Shown: positions 1 through 10,585 of the stretch, piece by piece
Position numbering within the stretch: position 1 is the stretch's first letter
Layout of the letters: each line of letters opens with the position of its first letter
Assembly (NCBI RefSeq): GCF_040412425.1
Contig: NC_089744.1
Coordinates: 37,558,099 to 37,622,098 of the forward strand
Length of the DNA: 64,000 nt
Direction of reading: 5' to 3'
Origin: Macrobrachium rosenbergii
Lineage: Eukaryota > Arthropoda > Malacostraca > Decapoda > Palaemonidae
Translations under genes and position numbers: made by a program
Notes under the pieces: generated by a model
Database searches by the model: none
Told to the model about the DNA's origin: nothing
The model's input: only the letters and a program-made list of their open reading frames with translations

Positions 1-946
1 GATTCCAATACCATCCACTGTTCATTCCCAAACAGAAGTAGTTGTCCACACATCCTCCTTTCTGAGCAGCTATCTTCACATGTGGATTTTTAATTCTAGT
101 CTACTGTGAAGATTATTTGCCTAACATTGCTAGGTACCTATTACAAAAACTACGGACTTCATCTATCCGACATACCAGTCCATAAAGAAAATGTGGTTAA
201 GCTACCTCCACACTAAGAGCCCAGTTTTATATTTTATTTTACATTTTATTAACTTTTCAGGTCAAGCACCTTGCTATTTCAACAATCATGGCATACAAGG
301 CAGCATTGGTGGAACCCTTGCCCTATGGTTTTGATTCTAATATAGAAATTGTCAATCATTTCTGCAGTCTTTTACACTATAAAGGTCAGCTCCTACAAGA
401 TTTCCCATTACCTGGTCTCTGAAAAAAGGTTCTTAGACTAATGTCATTCCCTCAATTTAGTGGGCCCAATACAACTACAACTCACATGCTCCAAAGGGCA
501 GTCTTCTTGACTGCTTTGGCATCAGGAACTTGAATTAGTGTAATGGGCTTTCCCAGACAAGGACATTTCACCACTTATACACCTAGTTGTCATTTACTGT
601 TGTCTCCTAGCCAAGAATGAGGACCTTTTTAAACAGAAAATCCCCATTTTTTGATAAAGGAACTTGATGTTTCATGTAAAATATTATGCCCGGTTCAAGC
701 ACTCAAGGTTTGCCTAGATGTCACCACAAACATCCCAGGCGGATCTATTTTTCCTACACTCCAGCACAAACAAACCATGCTCTCTACATGGGCTATGAAT
801 TATTTTTGTGGCCCTCATTAAAAAGGCAGACCCTCACTCCTTTCCTAGTCGCATGACATCCAAAAGGTGAGGACATTGTTAACTTTCTTTGGAATATTTC
901 CTTCGAAGAAGTCTTCGTGTACGGAGTGGTTATTAGAATCAGCATT
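1..946. other. Left end of window, unassigned
   Basis: No exon or element recognised. The last part of the CECR2-like bromodomain (a short helix exon, about 20-60 residues) was looked for on the minus strand here and up to 3.3 kb without success. Confidence 0.5.
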
Positions 947-1311
947 CCTGAACCAGTGAAAACAAAATAATCCTGCAGCTGGCATCAACATAATTAGTTA
1001 AGTCACTGTAGAACCACAAGGGATAGGTTCATGTGTTTCCTGTTCTTTATTGACAGACCCTAACAGGTATCCGGAATCAAGACTGCTGATAGCCTGTGAT
1101 TTACCTTGAATCAATAATTCCTGAAACATTATTGCCATGAAAGTGGTGGTCATGCTGAGATACCGCTGGGGAAGGCCACAATAATCTTGCAGCCAGACCC
1201 AACATAATTAAGTTAAGTCACCTTCGAACCACATAGAATAATATACCACTGGTTCATGTGTTGTTTCCTGTTCTTTACTGCCTAACCCTAAGGGTATCGG
1301 GATTAAAGAAA
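947..1311. repeat. Diverged tandem pair, about 215 bp period
   Basis: The block ACATAATTA...GTTAAGTCAC, GGTTCATGTGTTTCCTGTTC and CCCTAA...GGTATC occurs at about 985-1075 and again at about 1200-1305 with substitutions and small indels. Confidence 0.65.
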
Positions 1312-1450
1312 TTGGTTCATAAACTGTGACTATACTTCGGACCAAAAATTTATCTGGGCTGTTGGGATTTATTTTTTAGGAGCTAAGCCATTTCGTCACC
1401 TGTCAATTTCTTTTGTAAGCTCCTTTGAGGATGAACAGCGGCTACACTAC

Positions 1451-1855
1451 CAAAAAACACATTTTGACATAGGAAAAACTTATTTTTGGTAGCCACTGTG
1501 AGTCCTCAAAATCCACTTTCCCTGACGAAAAGGCATGGGACTGGGGTGAACATTTATCTTGCACAGACCTGGAGTGTAACGAGGATTATGGGTGACAAAC
1601 GCTATTGTCAACTTGCGTGAGTGGGACATAGAGCCAATGCAGTTGCTGTAAGACAGGAAATAGAGCCCTCCTGCCCTGAGTCCTTTATATTCTATCACTG
1701 TGCCAACAAGCAATATTCTGGCCTAAACCAACTATAAGAGAATTCTTTGTAATTGTCTGTTTTATGGAGCCCTGGGGGACTAAGAGTGTAACTCCCTTGA
1801 GAACAAACAGCAGCTACCAAATGTAGGTTTTTCCTAAATCAAAACCTGTTTTTTA
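1451..1855. mobile_element. Non-autonomous TIR element, family unknown
   Basis: The two ends are imperfect inverted repeats about 45 bp long: CATAGGAAAAACTTATTTTT with GGTAGCCACTGT on the left, and on the right the reverse complement reads TTTAGGAAAAACCTACATTT with GGTAGCTGCTGT. No protein is encoded. A target duplication could not be settled. Confidence 0.6.
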
Positions 1856-2490
1856 AGCCATCTTAATCATCAGAAATAACAGAATATAAACTTTCTGCCC
1901 ATATGAAGCCCACCTTTCCATTATCCTACATTCACTTTATCAGTGACCATGATATCTCAGTTAAAAATAGCTTTAGCCTGAAATGTATTTTTAACATGCA
2001 CTTACACATCCAGAATATCTACATCAAGAATTTATATTTATGTGTAAAAACTAACATCTTTAAAATACCCTCAATCAAACCAAATGTACCTTTACAGCAC
2101 TAAAATGTTAAGCCAAATGAATATATGACCTGCTTATCCTTTTGTTTTTGGCAATCTTATGTCATACATATCACTGTTAAGTTTAAATATGCAAAATTGG
2201 AATACATATCCTTTTTCAATAACATCTTTTAACAATTTATATCCTATCCTCCTTAATATCTATGTTCTGAACTTGGTGCTATAATACACATAAAACAGAA
2301 GAAAGCTCTTCCTTCAGTGTCCCTTTTGAATATAGTTGTACATTTCCATGACACAAAAGTGAAATATGCTTTATCTATAATCATAACAAAAGCAGCTCAT
2401 GAGATTGAACTCTCTTACTCCTCCCTTCACCTTTTATTGGTATTGCATTCTAAGTAGTATAATCTCTCAAAATCCTTGTAGCACTTAGCT

Positions 2491-2927
2491 CAGTGGTTCT
2501 TAAACTTTTTTGCCTAGCGCCCCCCTCTGCATTATGTATAGATCCCACGCCCCTCTACCCCTGAAATTTTTGCCAGCTATAATCTATAAACAATATGTTG
2601 CCTATTTGTATGCTATTATACTTATCATAACAATAAAAGGCAATTCATCTATTTGTATGCTATTATACTTACCATAATAATAAAAGACAATTCATAAATA
2701 AGATTTGAAATTAAAATTTACTTATACTGTATTTTGAATTTTTGGCATGTTTTGAGATAATAATTAGAAAATATATGGAAGCAGTGATAAGGTTTTTGGC
2801 AATTTTGTAATTAACATCACAAATTAAAAAAATAATAGGCACCATCTGGCAACTCTGCTTGCGCCCCCCCTGGAAGCTTCTGGCACCCCCCCTACGGGGG
2901 GCGTGCCCCCCAGTTTAAGAATCACTG
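2491..2927. mobile_element. hAT-type MITE
   Basis: The ends CAGTGGTTCTTAAACT and, inverted, CAGTGATTCTTAAACTGG are typical hAT termini. They are flanked by an 8-bp duplication with one difference (ACTTAGCT 2483-2490, ATTTAGCT 2928-2935). The inside has C-rich runs at both ends and an internal tandem duplication of about 45 bp (2600-2694). There is no transposase. Confidence 0.8.
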
Positions 2928-3362
2928 ATTTAGCTTTTCTTATAAAATAGCACCAAAAATAATACAGTAGCTACAAAAGTCTTCTGCAAAAAACAATTAA
3001 GATAGTTTAACCACAACAATGCATACATCTGGACACATGAATTATGCTAAAAGAACATTCCACTTCTGAAACAGGTTAACAACTTGAAATTAGTCTGCTT
3101 CATGACTTTCTGACAGAAAGGAGTACAGTGGTGTCTGCCTTACCACAAAATTTACTTATAATCTGATAGGTCTTTAAAAATACAAAATATCTTAAAAAAA
3201 AATTAGCATTCACGTTTCAGGTCTGGAGTGCAAGGATGTCTACCTTCAATAAAATTTCTTTGTCATTTGGTAAGAGTCTTCCTAAATACTAACATTTCTA
3301 CTTATGTTCCTTACTAAGCATAATCACCAACACAATAAAAATATTTTTATAATAAAATAAAG

Positions 3363-3366
<4 letters not shown>

Positions 3367-3434
<68 letters not shown>
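3367..3434. repeat. (TA)n microsatellite in DIRS copy 1 terminal repeat
   Basis: About 34 TA units at the position where copies 2 and 3 have only a short TATATA followed by CTTACCAAGTAATTAC. The expansion has replaced the outermost ITR motif on this side. Confidence 0.92.
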
Positions 3435-3441
<7 letters not shown>

Positions 3442-3469
3442 GCTATTAATTTCCTTTAATTTCCTTTAA

Positions 3470-3600
3470 CGGCAACTCAAAATTTTGAAATTGCGGGTCC
3501 GCTAGTTTGTTATGGTTATGGCGACATGCCCCGCCCACTTTCAGATGTAAGAGAAGGTGCAACATAGCAAAGAACTTCAATCTGTTTATGCCCTTATGCC
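3470..3600. repeat. DIRS copy 1 inverted terminal repeat, 3' side
   Basis: It contains TTTTGAAATTGCGGGTCCGC, GTTATGGTTATGGCGACATG and CCGCCCACTTTCAG. Read in reverse complement, these recur at 10190-10320 with only scattered differences. Confidence 0.85.
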
Positions 3601-3634
3601 CAAGTGAGGGGAGGCGGGTGGGCTCTGATTATGT

Positions 3635-3722
3635 AATTACTGGATAAGTATATATAAAACTTAAATTTATTATAAAAAAGTCATTTTTATATAAGTAACT
3701 TACCCAGTAATTACATAGCTGA
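3635..3722. repeat. DIRS copy 1 internal complementary region
   Basis: Palindromic stretch: GTAATTACTGGATAAGTATA is answered by AAGTAACTTACCCAGTAATTAC on the other side of an AT-rich centre. The same hairpin recurs at 21055-21140 and 25283-25362 in the other copies. In DIRS elements such a region, complementary to the outer ends, is thought to template circularisation during replication. Confidence 0.75.
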
Positions 3723-3821
3723 TTCCCACATTGAATGGAGGTGGGAATGTTGGACATATCTACCCCAAAACATTATTAATAGTGAACCAAACAAAAACTT
3801 CTTTCAGTTTTCTTCTGAAGA

Positions 3822-4201
3822 TGGAAAGAGAAACCCACAAGATTCTTGTGTATAACTTGTTTACTGGTAAATATTTACATATTACTTTTAATCTCGACTA
3901 CTTTCAGGTCCTAACTGTGACCCTTTTTCAAGAGATGAGGTAGTCAGGCTGGTTCAAGGCCCAGCAATCTTCTGGAACTTCTTCTCCCTGTGCTGTCATT
4001 TATATGATGGCTGTCCTGGTTTCCATTCTCTTGAGAGTTGTTAACCTCCTCCTGTCGGTCTGATATCCTGATCTGATGGTCAGTGGTATTAATCCTTGTG
4101 GTATGTGAGTAGTCACCATCAGTCTGTTGGGCAGGAGACCTAACCTCCAGGTCAAAAGGGTCGATCTTAGCTTCTTTTAATATTAAGATCGGCTTATGGG
4201 A
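3822..4201. repeat. Penelope-like terminal repeat, left arm
   Basis: About 380 bp that recur as the reverse complement at 4703-5080 with very few differences. Shared blocks include GACCCTTTTTCAAGAGATGA, CCAGGTCAAAAGGGTCGA and AAGATCGGCTTATGGG. Confidence 0.88.
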
Positions 4202-4590
4202 TCTTCTGAGGTAAATCCTTTGTTTCCTTCTATCACTTTAATCTGTCTGATGAGTGCCCCTTCCACTACCCTCCTATGACTGATGTTATTGCTTTTGTAT
4301 ATAAGCCTACTGTTTTTAAAATCCATCCTATGGTCCTTTTCCCAACAATGCCTAGCTATAGCACTCCCCTGTGAGTTGAGTTGTACTGCCCTCCTGTGTT
4401 CTTGGATTCTAGTCCTTATTCCCCTACCTGTTTCACCCACATATTTTTCTCCACAATTGTTGCAATTAATTATGTATACTCCCCCTACATCATCTGCATT
4501 ACTATCTTCTACTTCCAATTTATTTTTACATACTTTGTTTTTTACGATGTTGTCAAAGGTATACACAAATTTACATTTAATTTCTTTCAT
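4183..4590 (-). pseudogene. GIY-YIG endonuclease domain of Penelope-like element
   Basis: An open frame of 135 codons. GGVYIINCNNCGEKYVGETG is the GIY-YIG pair, followed by RIQEHRRAV (catalytic Arg helix) and RRVVEGALIRQI (the Glu that binds the metal). An upstream KCKFVYTFDN with Cys residues resembles the linker before GIY-YIG in Penelope-like polyproteins. It is only the C-terminal part of such a protein; the RT that should precede it is absent, so it is called a fragment although the domain itself has no internal stop. Confidence 0.78.
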
Positions 4591-4702
4591 TTTTTATGTA
4601 ATTTGTTTCATTTTAGGCATATAAGGGAGGGAAACTATTTTCTTGTTTTCTGTATTCCATGTACTCTCTGCATTTTCCCTGTAAAAAATCCTCCTAAAAA
4701 AT

Positions 4703-5080
4703 CCCCATAAGCCGATCTTTAATATTAAAAGAATCTAAGGTCGACCCTTTTGACCTGGAGGTTAGGTCTCCTGCCCAACAGACTGATGGTGACTACTCAC
4801 ATACCACAAGGATTAATACCACTGACCATCAGATCAGGATATCAGACCGACAGGAGATTAACAACTCTCAAGAGAATGGAAACCAGGACAGCCATCATAT
4901 AAATGACAGCACAGGGAGAAGAAGTTCCAGAAGATTGCTGGGCCTTGAACCAGCCTGACTACCTCATCTCTTGAAAAAGGGTCACAGTTAGGATATGACA
5001 GTACTCGAGATTAAAAGTAATATGTAAATATTTACCAGTAAACAAGTTATACACAAGAATCTTGTGGGTTTCTCTTTCCA
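4703..5080. repeat. Penelope-like terminal repeat, right arm
   Basis: Inverted partner of 3822-4201. The high similarity of the arms suggests this nested insertion is younger than the decayed DIRS element around it. Confidence 0.88.
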
Positions 5081-5559
5081 TTATTAATAGTAATGAGTCT
5101 GAGAATAGAAATTTGCTAACACTGAATCAATGTTGTTGAACCTTTCCTGAAAAGAGAGCTGCTACAGTAAGATACTGCCTCTGGTTGACGCTCATCTTAA
5201 CTAGTAGAGGCGAGGCAGTAAAGCCTTGAGGGCCTAATACTACAGTGGGTGCTTTGTAGCGATGGACTAAATTCCGATGGCTAGCAAAGTACAACAAGAT
5301 GTCCCTGCCCAGGGCGAAATATACCACACGAAATAACCGGAGTAAATAGTCACCATAACCACGAAAAATCAAGTTAAAAACACCAATGCCCAACCATAAA
5401 ACCAAAAGAATGGAGGGTACTCCAAGTACACAGTACTCCCAGGCTCCCCAAAACTCAACCCTAGGCAAGGCGAAGAGATTGAAGAAAGGACATTGCTTTC
5501 TACGTTTCCTTCCCCAACACCGCTCCAGCCACGTAAAACGGACCAAGGTACTGCATTAA

Positions 5560-6612
5560 TCGTAAGTAGTCTCGATATCCCTTAAATAATGCTATGCAAA
5601 CACCGACTTGCACTTCCAAAATGTCGCTTGTACAATTGACGTATGGGACAGACTGCACTTACATGCCAAAGACTTAGCGACTGCTCTTATCTCATGGGTT
5701 TTATCTTTAAAGATGAGAGTGAGTCTTCGTTCACCATGGAATGTTCTTCAGAAATCAGATTCCTAACAAAAATGCCAGGGCATTCTTAGACAGGGGTCTA
5801 GAGGGATATTTCACAAAACACCAAAGGTTCCTTGAAGTACCACAAATGTCCTTCGTTCTGTGAAGATAAAACTTAAGGGCCCTTACTGGACAGAGAGTTC
5901 TTTCTTCTTCAGACAGACCCATATCTCGGGCAAGTTCTTGATCATAAAAGAATGAGGCCATGGATTCGATGGCACTGCCCTCCCCTGAGAAAATCCTATG
6001 TTTCTGTCTAAAGCATGGATTTCACTGGACCTCTTAGTGGTGGCCAAGGAGACCAGAAAAGAGTCTTCCTAGTTAGATCCCTTAAAGAGATAGATTGCAT
6101 GGGCTCAAAATGTGACTGGAAATCCACTTAAGGACCACGTCTAAGTTCCAGGACAGCAAAGGTTTTTTCTTTAGGCTTTACGGTGTCAAAGGACTTAATC
6201 AGGTCGGACAAATCCTGGTTCAACTATAAGTCCATTCCTTTACGGCGGAAAATTGAGCTAAGCATAGCTCTGTATCCTTTAATGGTAGAGGTAGAAAGTC
6301 CTCTAGTGGAGCATAGGAATGGGAGAAAGTCGGCAATTTCTGCTACAGAGGTCTTAGAAGAGGACACGTTATTTTGTCTGCACTAGGACCTGAAGATGGA
6401 CCATTCTGCCTGGTAGACATTATCTTAAGACTGTCTTCTACACTTCTCAATTGCGTCTGCAGCCGCTCTTGAAAAGTCCTTCTTTCGGAGCACTCGCCTA
6501 ACAATTTGAACCCTGTTAAGGCCAGAGAAGACAGGTTTTTGGTGGAACCGACAGAAGTGAGGTTGCCTGAGAAGTTGTTCCTTCTGTGGCAGCATTCTCG
6601 GGAAGTCCACAA
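5560..6612 (-). pseudogene. DIRS copy 1 tyrosine recombinase remnant
   Basis: Frameshifted pieces of a tyrosine recombinase. At 5720-5560 one minus frame reads KTHEIRAVAKSLA then ATFWKCKSVFA-stop-HYLRDIETTYD. The HEIR sequence is the H-x-x-R box and HYLRD carries the nucleophilic tyrosine, but a TAG lies two codons before that tyrosine. An upstream piece (5755-5961) has EERTLCPVRALKFYLHRTK, typical of DIRS recombinases. Confidence 0.78.
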
Positions 6613-6649
6613 GAAGTTCTAGTAGGTCCGGGAACCACTCTCTTGTTGG

Positions 6650-7261
6650 CTAGAAGTGGGCTATCAAGATCATAGATAGGCTTTGATGAGACCAGAATTT
6701 GTTGATGACTTGCCTCACTAAACCGAATGGGAGAAAGGCATACAGGTCTTTGTTGGACCAATCCTGCAACATTGCATTGGTCGCCCATGCCAAGGGATCT
6801 GGAACTGGTGAGCAGAGGAGAGGAAGTCGGTGATTTCTGGAGGACACGAACAAATCTATCTTTGGTTTCCTCCAGAGCTTCCACAGATCCAGACGAACCA
6901 ACAGGTCTAATGTCCATTCTGTGGAGAGGATCTGTCTTTGACGACTCAATTCGTCCGCAAGAACGTTGAGTCTTCCCAGAATAAAACACGTTGTCACTTG
7001 AGTTTCATTCTGGTGCAACCGAAGAAGAATGTCCCTTGCCGCTTCGTACAGGGAGAAAGATTGGGTTCCTCCTTGTTTCTTGATATACGCCAGTGCCGTT
7101 GTGTTATCTGAACGCACTGCTACTGTCCTCCCCGGTATTTCTGAAGCGAAGCAATGTAGGCCCAGAAATATTGTCTGTGATTCCTTTACGCTGATGTGCC
7201 AGTTTTGCTGTTCCTGGGACCGATTCCTGACATTTCTTTTAATCCCAAAAGAGCTCTCCAA
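6650..7261 (-). pseudogene. DIRS copy 1 RNase H remnant
   Basis: An open frame of about 200 codons with [32 protein letters not shown] and LNVLADELSR, the three blocks of DIRS/Ngaro RNase H (catalytic Glu and Asp in the first two, DELSR box in the third). It follows the RT remnant on the same strand. Confidence 0.82.
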
Positions 7262-7559
7262 CCTATGTTCACATGTCGGAAAAGAACTCTAGGTTGGGGA
7301 TCAGATGATGAAGAGATTTCCTTTCTGATAGTCTCTTTCTAGAATTCCACCAATGACGATCCTCCTTGATTTCCGTTGTTATTGGGAACACGAACGAGTC
7401 CAGAGACTTTTTCCCTGTTCCAGCTGGCTCTGAGGAAGAACTGGAGAGGTCTCAGGTGAAGTCTTTCCAGAGTAACAGATTGTTCCATGGATGAGAGGGT
7501 ACCTAGAAGACTCATCCACTGATCAGCCGAGCAACAGTTTAGATTTGGAAATCCTTCCA

Positions 7560-8085
7560 CTGTCTGGAGACACCTTTCTGTTCTCTTCGGGACTGGAAAA
7601 ATCCAAAAACCCGAGAATTGATCGTCATCCCTAAATAAGGAATCTCGTGAGAAGGCGTCAGGAACGACTTGTTTTGACTGATGAGAAGGCCCAATTCCTG
7701 AGCCAAGAGTGAAGAGTCGTGCGAATGTCCTCCGTACACTACGCTTATGAGCGGGAACACAGTAGCCGGTCGTCTAGATATAGAGAGATCTTTATCCCCA
7801 TCAAATGAAACCACTTTGCTAGTGGAGCCAATACTCTGATGAACATTTGCAGAGCTGTTGAGAGGCCTGGTTGTAGAATCCCGGAGAATGAATGTCCTCT
7901 TTCTGAACAAGGGACTTCACCTCTAGCAAGAGAGCAGCAAATCTCTCTGAGCCTGGAGAGTAGCCTGTCAATTTGACAGGCTTGCAGATTAGAGGGGGAA
8001 TATTCAAAGAGGAGATAGTGTAGCCCTCCTTCAGAACAGACACTATCCAAGATTCCTCTCCCTTTTTTGTTCCAACCGTTACCAA
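7560..8085 (-). pseudogene. DIRS copy 1 reverse transcriptase remnant
   Basis: Fragments in different minus frames. WIVSVLKEGYTIS...NIPPL is the usual N-terminal block of DIRS RT, and a downstream fragment has APLAKWFHLMGIKISLYLDD, including the YLDD catalytic box. Compared with copy 2, the segment from the [10 protein letters not shown] block to just before GLSTA is absent, so the first catalytic aspartate (DMKDAY in copy 2) is gone. The enzyme cannot be active. Confidence 0.8.
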
Positions 8086-9099
8086 AAGTGAAGGAACCTC
8101 GCTCCTATCTGAGTACGGAGGACTATGTTTTCATTTCCTGGAGTAAGACTTTGAAGAGGACTTCTTGCTGGAACGCTGTGGGAAATGGATATAAGTTCTT
8201 GCCCTAATCTAGGATCTAGAATGGGAGCTCCAAAAGGGAGTAGGTTGCAGCGGATACGAAGATCTGGGAGGAGGAGCCAATGAATCTTTTAGGCATCTCG
8301 TAGATTGAGTGAGCAGGTCCTGAGTGTTCTTTTTCTACAGGTCAGAGGCGATGTTCAGTACTGTAGCCTGTGGAAAAAGATGTCTTGTCCAAGGGGAGAA
8401 TACGAGGGCCGATCTTTGAGACGGGGTGACCCTTTTCGAATTAAAAGAGCACCAAAGCTCCCTCTTCTTAAGAATACCCATGGCGTACAGACTGGCTAAC
8501 TCCTGCGTACTGTCGCGAATGCCTCTGTCAATACAGGAAAGCATTCCCAAGAGATTCAACAAGATCTCTTGAGGTAAATAAGATCACTCTCTAAGTTTGC
8601 ACGCCAGAGCACCCACCGCCCAGTCAAGGAAGCTCATCACTTCGAACACCTTAAAAATATTTTTAAGACGGTGCGCAAGTTCCAAGGCCGAGAACATCAT
8701 TTTCTACTTCCTCCAGTGCCTTCTTAGCTGAAGAGGGAATAGCTGGTGAGAAGCAGCTTTGATAAGTTGCTAGCAGGAGCTCCAACAGCGCCACGTACAG
8801 CGATGAAGGCGCATCTTGATCACGAACAAACTCTTCCTCAGAAGAGACAAGAGAAAGCGCTGAATCCTTGCCCTTCTTACCAGGAACAGGGGAAGAAATC
8901 TAAAACTCCAATGCATACCGCTTTAGCAGGCGTGACTTGTCCGCATAGCACTGTGCACGCCTGGGACTAAAATCTTCGGAGCTGGAGGGCATACAGTGAG
9001 CACTCACTTGAAGGCCTTTCCAATGGCCTTTGGTTGCAGTCTGGGATTCATCAGCAGACTGAACCAAGGGGGCGACTGCTCGGGGGCAGACCCCACCGA

Positions 9100-9510
9100 C
9101 CTCCCTTAGGCTGCCAGTATGACTACCCCCCCCGTGCTGGGGAGTATGACAGGGACCTTGGCCTAAGAGAATTGGCGGGCCAAACAGCCACCTCCTCCAC
9201 TACCACTGCAATTGCAGTGGGCGCCACGATGCACTCTGACTTGCTTTCAGACTGAACTGAGGGGGCAACTGCTCGGGGGCAGACCCAACTGACCTCCCTT
9301 AGGCTGCCAGTTTGCCTCCTCCCAGGTGCTGGGGAGTATGACAAGGATCTTTGGCCTAGGAGAACTGGCGGGCCAAACAGCCACCTCCTCCACTACCACT
9401 TAGGCTGCCAGTTTGCCTCCTCCCAGGTGCTGGGGAGTATGACAAGGATCTTTGGCCTAGGAGAACTGGCAGGCCAAACAGCCACCTCCTCCACTACCAC
9501 TGCACTTGCA
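9100..9510. repeat. Tandem repeats in DIRS copy 1 gag-like region
   Basis: Units with TAGGCTGCCAGT, GGTGCTGGGGAGTATGACA and CCAAACAGCCACCTCCTCC occur at about 9109, 9298 and 9401. The last two are near-identical, about 103 bp apart. The first is about 190 bp upstream and more diverged. The related gag-like region of copy 3 shows comparable tandem structure. Confidence 0.75.
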
Positions 9511-10187
9511 CTGGGCGCCACAGGGCACTCTGACTCGCTTTTACCCGTAAGCACTTTCACCGATGACGCTAATTTTGTGATCGACTGCACATTCAATTCA
9601 AAGCGAGTGTCAATTTTCGACTCTAGATTGACGATGATGTTGGGGGTCGGAAACATGAGAGCCAGGCAAAGGAAATGGTTGCACAAATGGAGGAGATGGA
9701 ATGGGATTGGAAGAAATTCCAGGTGCGATTGCATCCGACTTAGTGGATGAATCCTGACTAGATAAAGCTTTATTGGATTCCTTAGCAACAGCTTTCATCT
9801 TCCCAACTCTAGTTAGTTTCTGAGATGTGCATCTGAAGTCTTCCACTTCTTAATATCCCAGTCATTACACTCCTCACAGCGTAGATCTACTGGACATGTT
9901 TGTCCCCTACATGGAACACAAACAGTGTGCGATCGTAAGATTCTCAATTAGTCTAATATCCTATGTTAGCGCTACTAGTGTCAGACATCCTAGAAAGTCT
10001 AATACAAGTCCAAAAAACGGGCAAAGAGTTGTCAATCAATAATCAAAATTTGCCTAACATTATCTTAATTATGCCGAAAGGCTACGAAATTAAATACTTC
10101 ACCAACTGATGATAAGTCAAACAACCAGCAAAGTATAAATTCCAAAATTCGAGCTGCTGCCAACCACAGTCCTTCAACCACAGCCGG

Positions 10188-10345
10188 CAGAAACAAATTG
10201 AAGCTCTTTGCTATGTTGTACCTTCTCTTACACCCGAAAGTGGGCGGGGCATGTCGCCATAACCATAACAAACTAGCAGACCCGCAATTTCAAAATTTTT
10301 AGCTGCTGGTTAAAAGAAACTAATAGCTATGTAATTACTTGGTAA
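10188..10345. repeat. DIRS copy 1 inverted terminal repeat, 5' side
   Basis: Reverse-complement partner of 3470-3600. It includes AAAGTGGGCGGGGCATGTCG and CCATAACCATAACAAACTAG, followed by the terminal GTAATTACTTGGTAAGTTAC motif shared by the outer ends of all three DIRS copies. Confidence 0.85.
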
Positions 10346-10479
10346 GTTACTTATACAAAATCTTAAAATTTAAACTCCCTAGGTTTTATTATAATACTTG
10401 TAAGGGGAGTAACACTGTATTTATCAAATAAAGCTATTAAAACAGCATGTGAAATCCAACAAAATTACTATATACTCAC

Positions 10480-10585
10480 CACTTTCAGGTCCATTATAAA
10501 GCTTGCAATTGTCCATCATAAGCTTGAAGTCTCCTTCAAACATTGCAAGGTTTGTATAGTAACCTCCATCTAAACGCTCTTCCAT
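10480..10585 (-). CDS. CECR2: CECR2-like exon j (bromodomain, second half)
   Basis: 106 bp, acceptor TTTACAG, donor AGTG|GTGAGT, phase 1 out. It encodes [19 protein letters not shown] and [11 protein letters not shown]. The YN pair supplies the conserved asparagine that hydrogen-bonds acetyl-lysine. The final bromodomain helix must be in a following exon at lower coordinates. None was recognised between here and base 1, where DIRS copy 1 occupies 3.35-10.36 kb. Confidence 0.95.

Larger units (their letters stand above)
3784..5080 (-). mobile_element. Penelope-like element fragment, nested in DIRS copy 1
   Basis: An insertion with an 11-bp target duplication TTATTAATAGT (3773-3783 and 5081-5091). 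It has two long inverted arms (3822-4201 and 4703-5080) flanking a central 0.5 kb that encodes a GIY-YIG endonuclease on the minus strand. A 38-bp extension (3784-3821) lies outside the left arm only. Inverted or direct terminal repeats with a short asymmetric extension, plus a GIY-YIG domain, are hallmarks of Penelope-like elements. No reverse transcriptase is left. Confidence 0.75.
3352..10362 (-). mobile_element. DIRS-like tyrosine-recombinase retroelement, copy 1
   Basis: About 7.0 kb with inverted terminal repeats (3470-3600 against 10190-10320 match over more than 100 bp) and an internal complementary hairpin at 3635-3720, the layout of DIRS elements. No target-site duplication is seen, as expected for recombinase-mediated integration. 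On the minus strand the order is gag-like region (about 9.9-8.2 kb), reverse transcriptase (8.1-7.3), RNase H (7.3-6.65), tyrosine recombinase (6.6-5.56). All reading frames are broken. A Penelope-like fragment is inserted near the 3' end (3784-5080). It occupies the CECR2-like gene's region downstream of exon j, in the gene's own orientation. Confidence 0.85.

Noticed and set aside
5127..5546. 139-codon minus frame in DIRS copy 1
   Set aside because: It lies 3' of the recombinase in the element and shows no domain; it reads through non-coding DIRS sequence.
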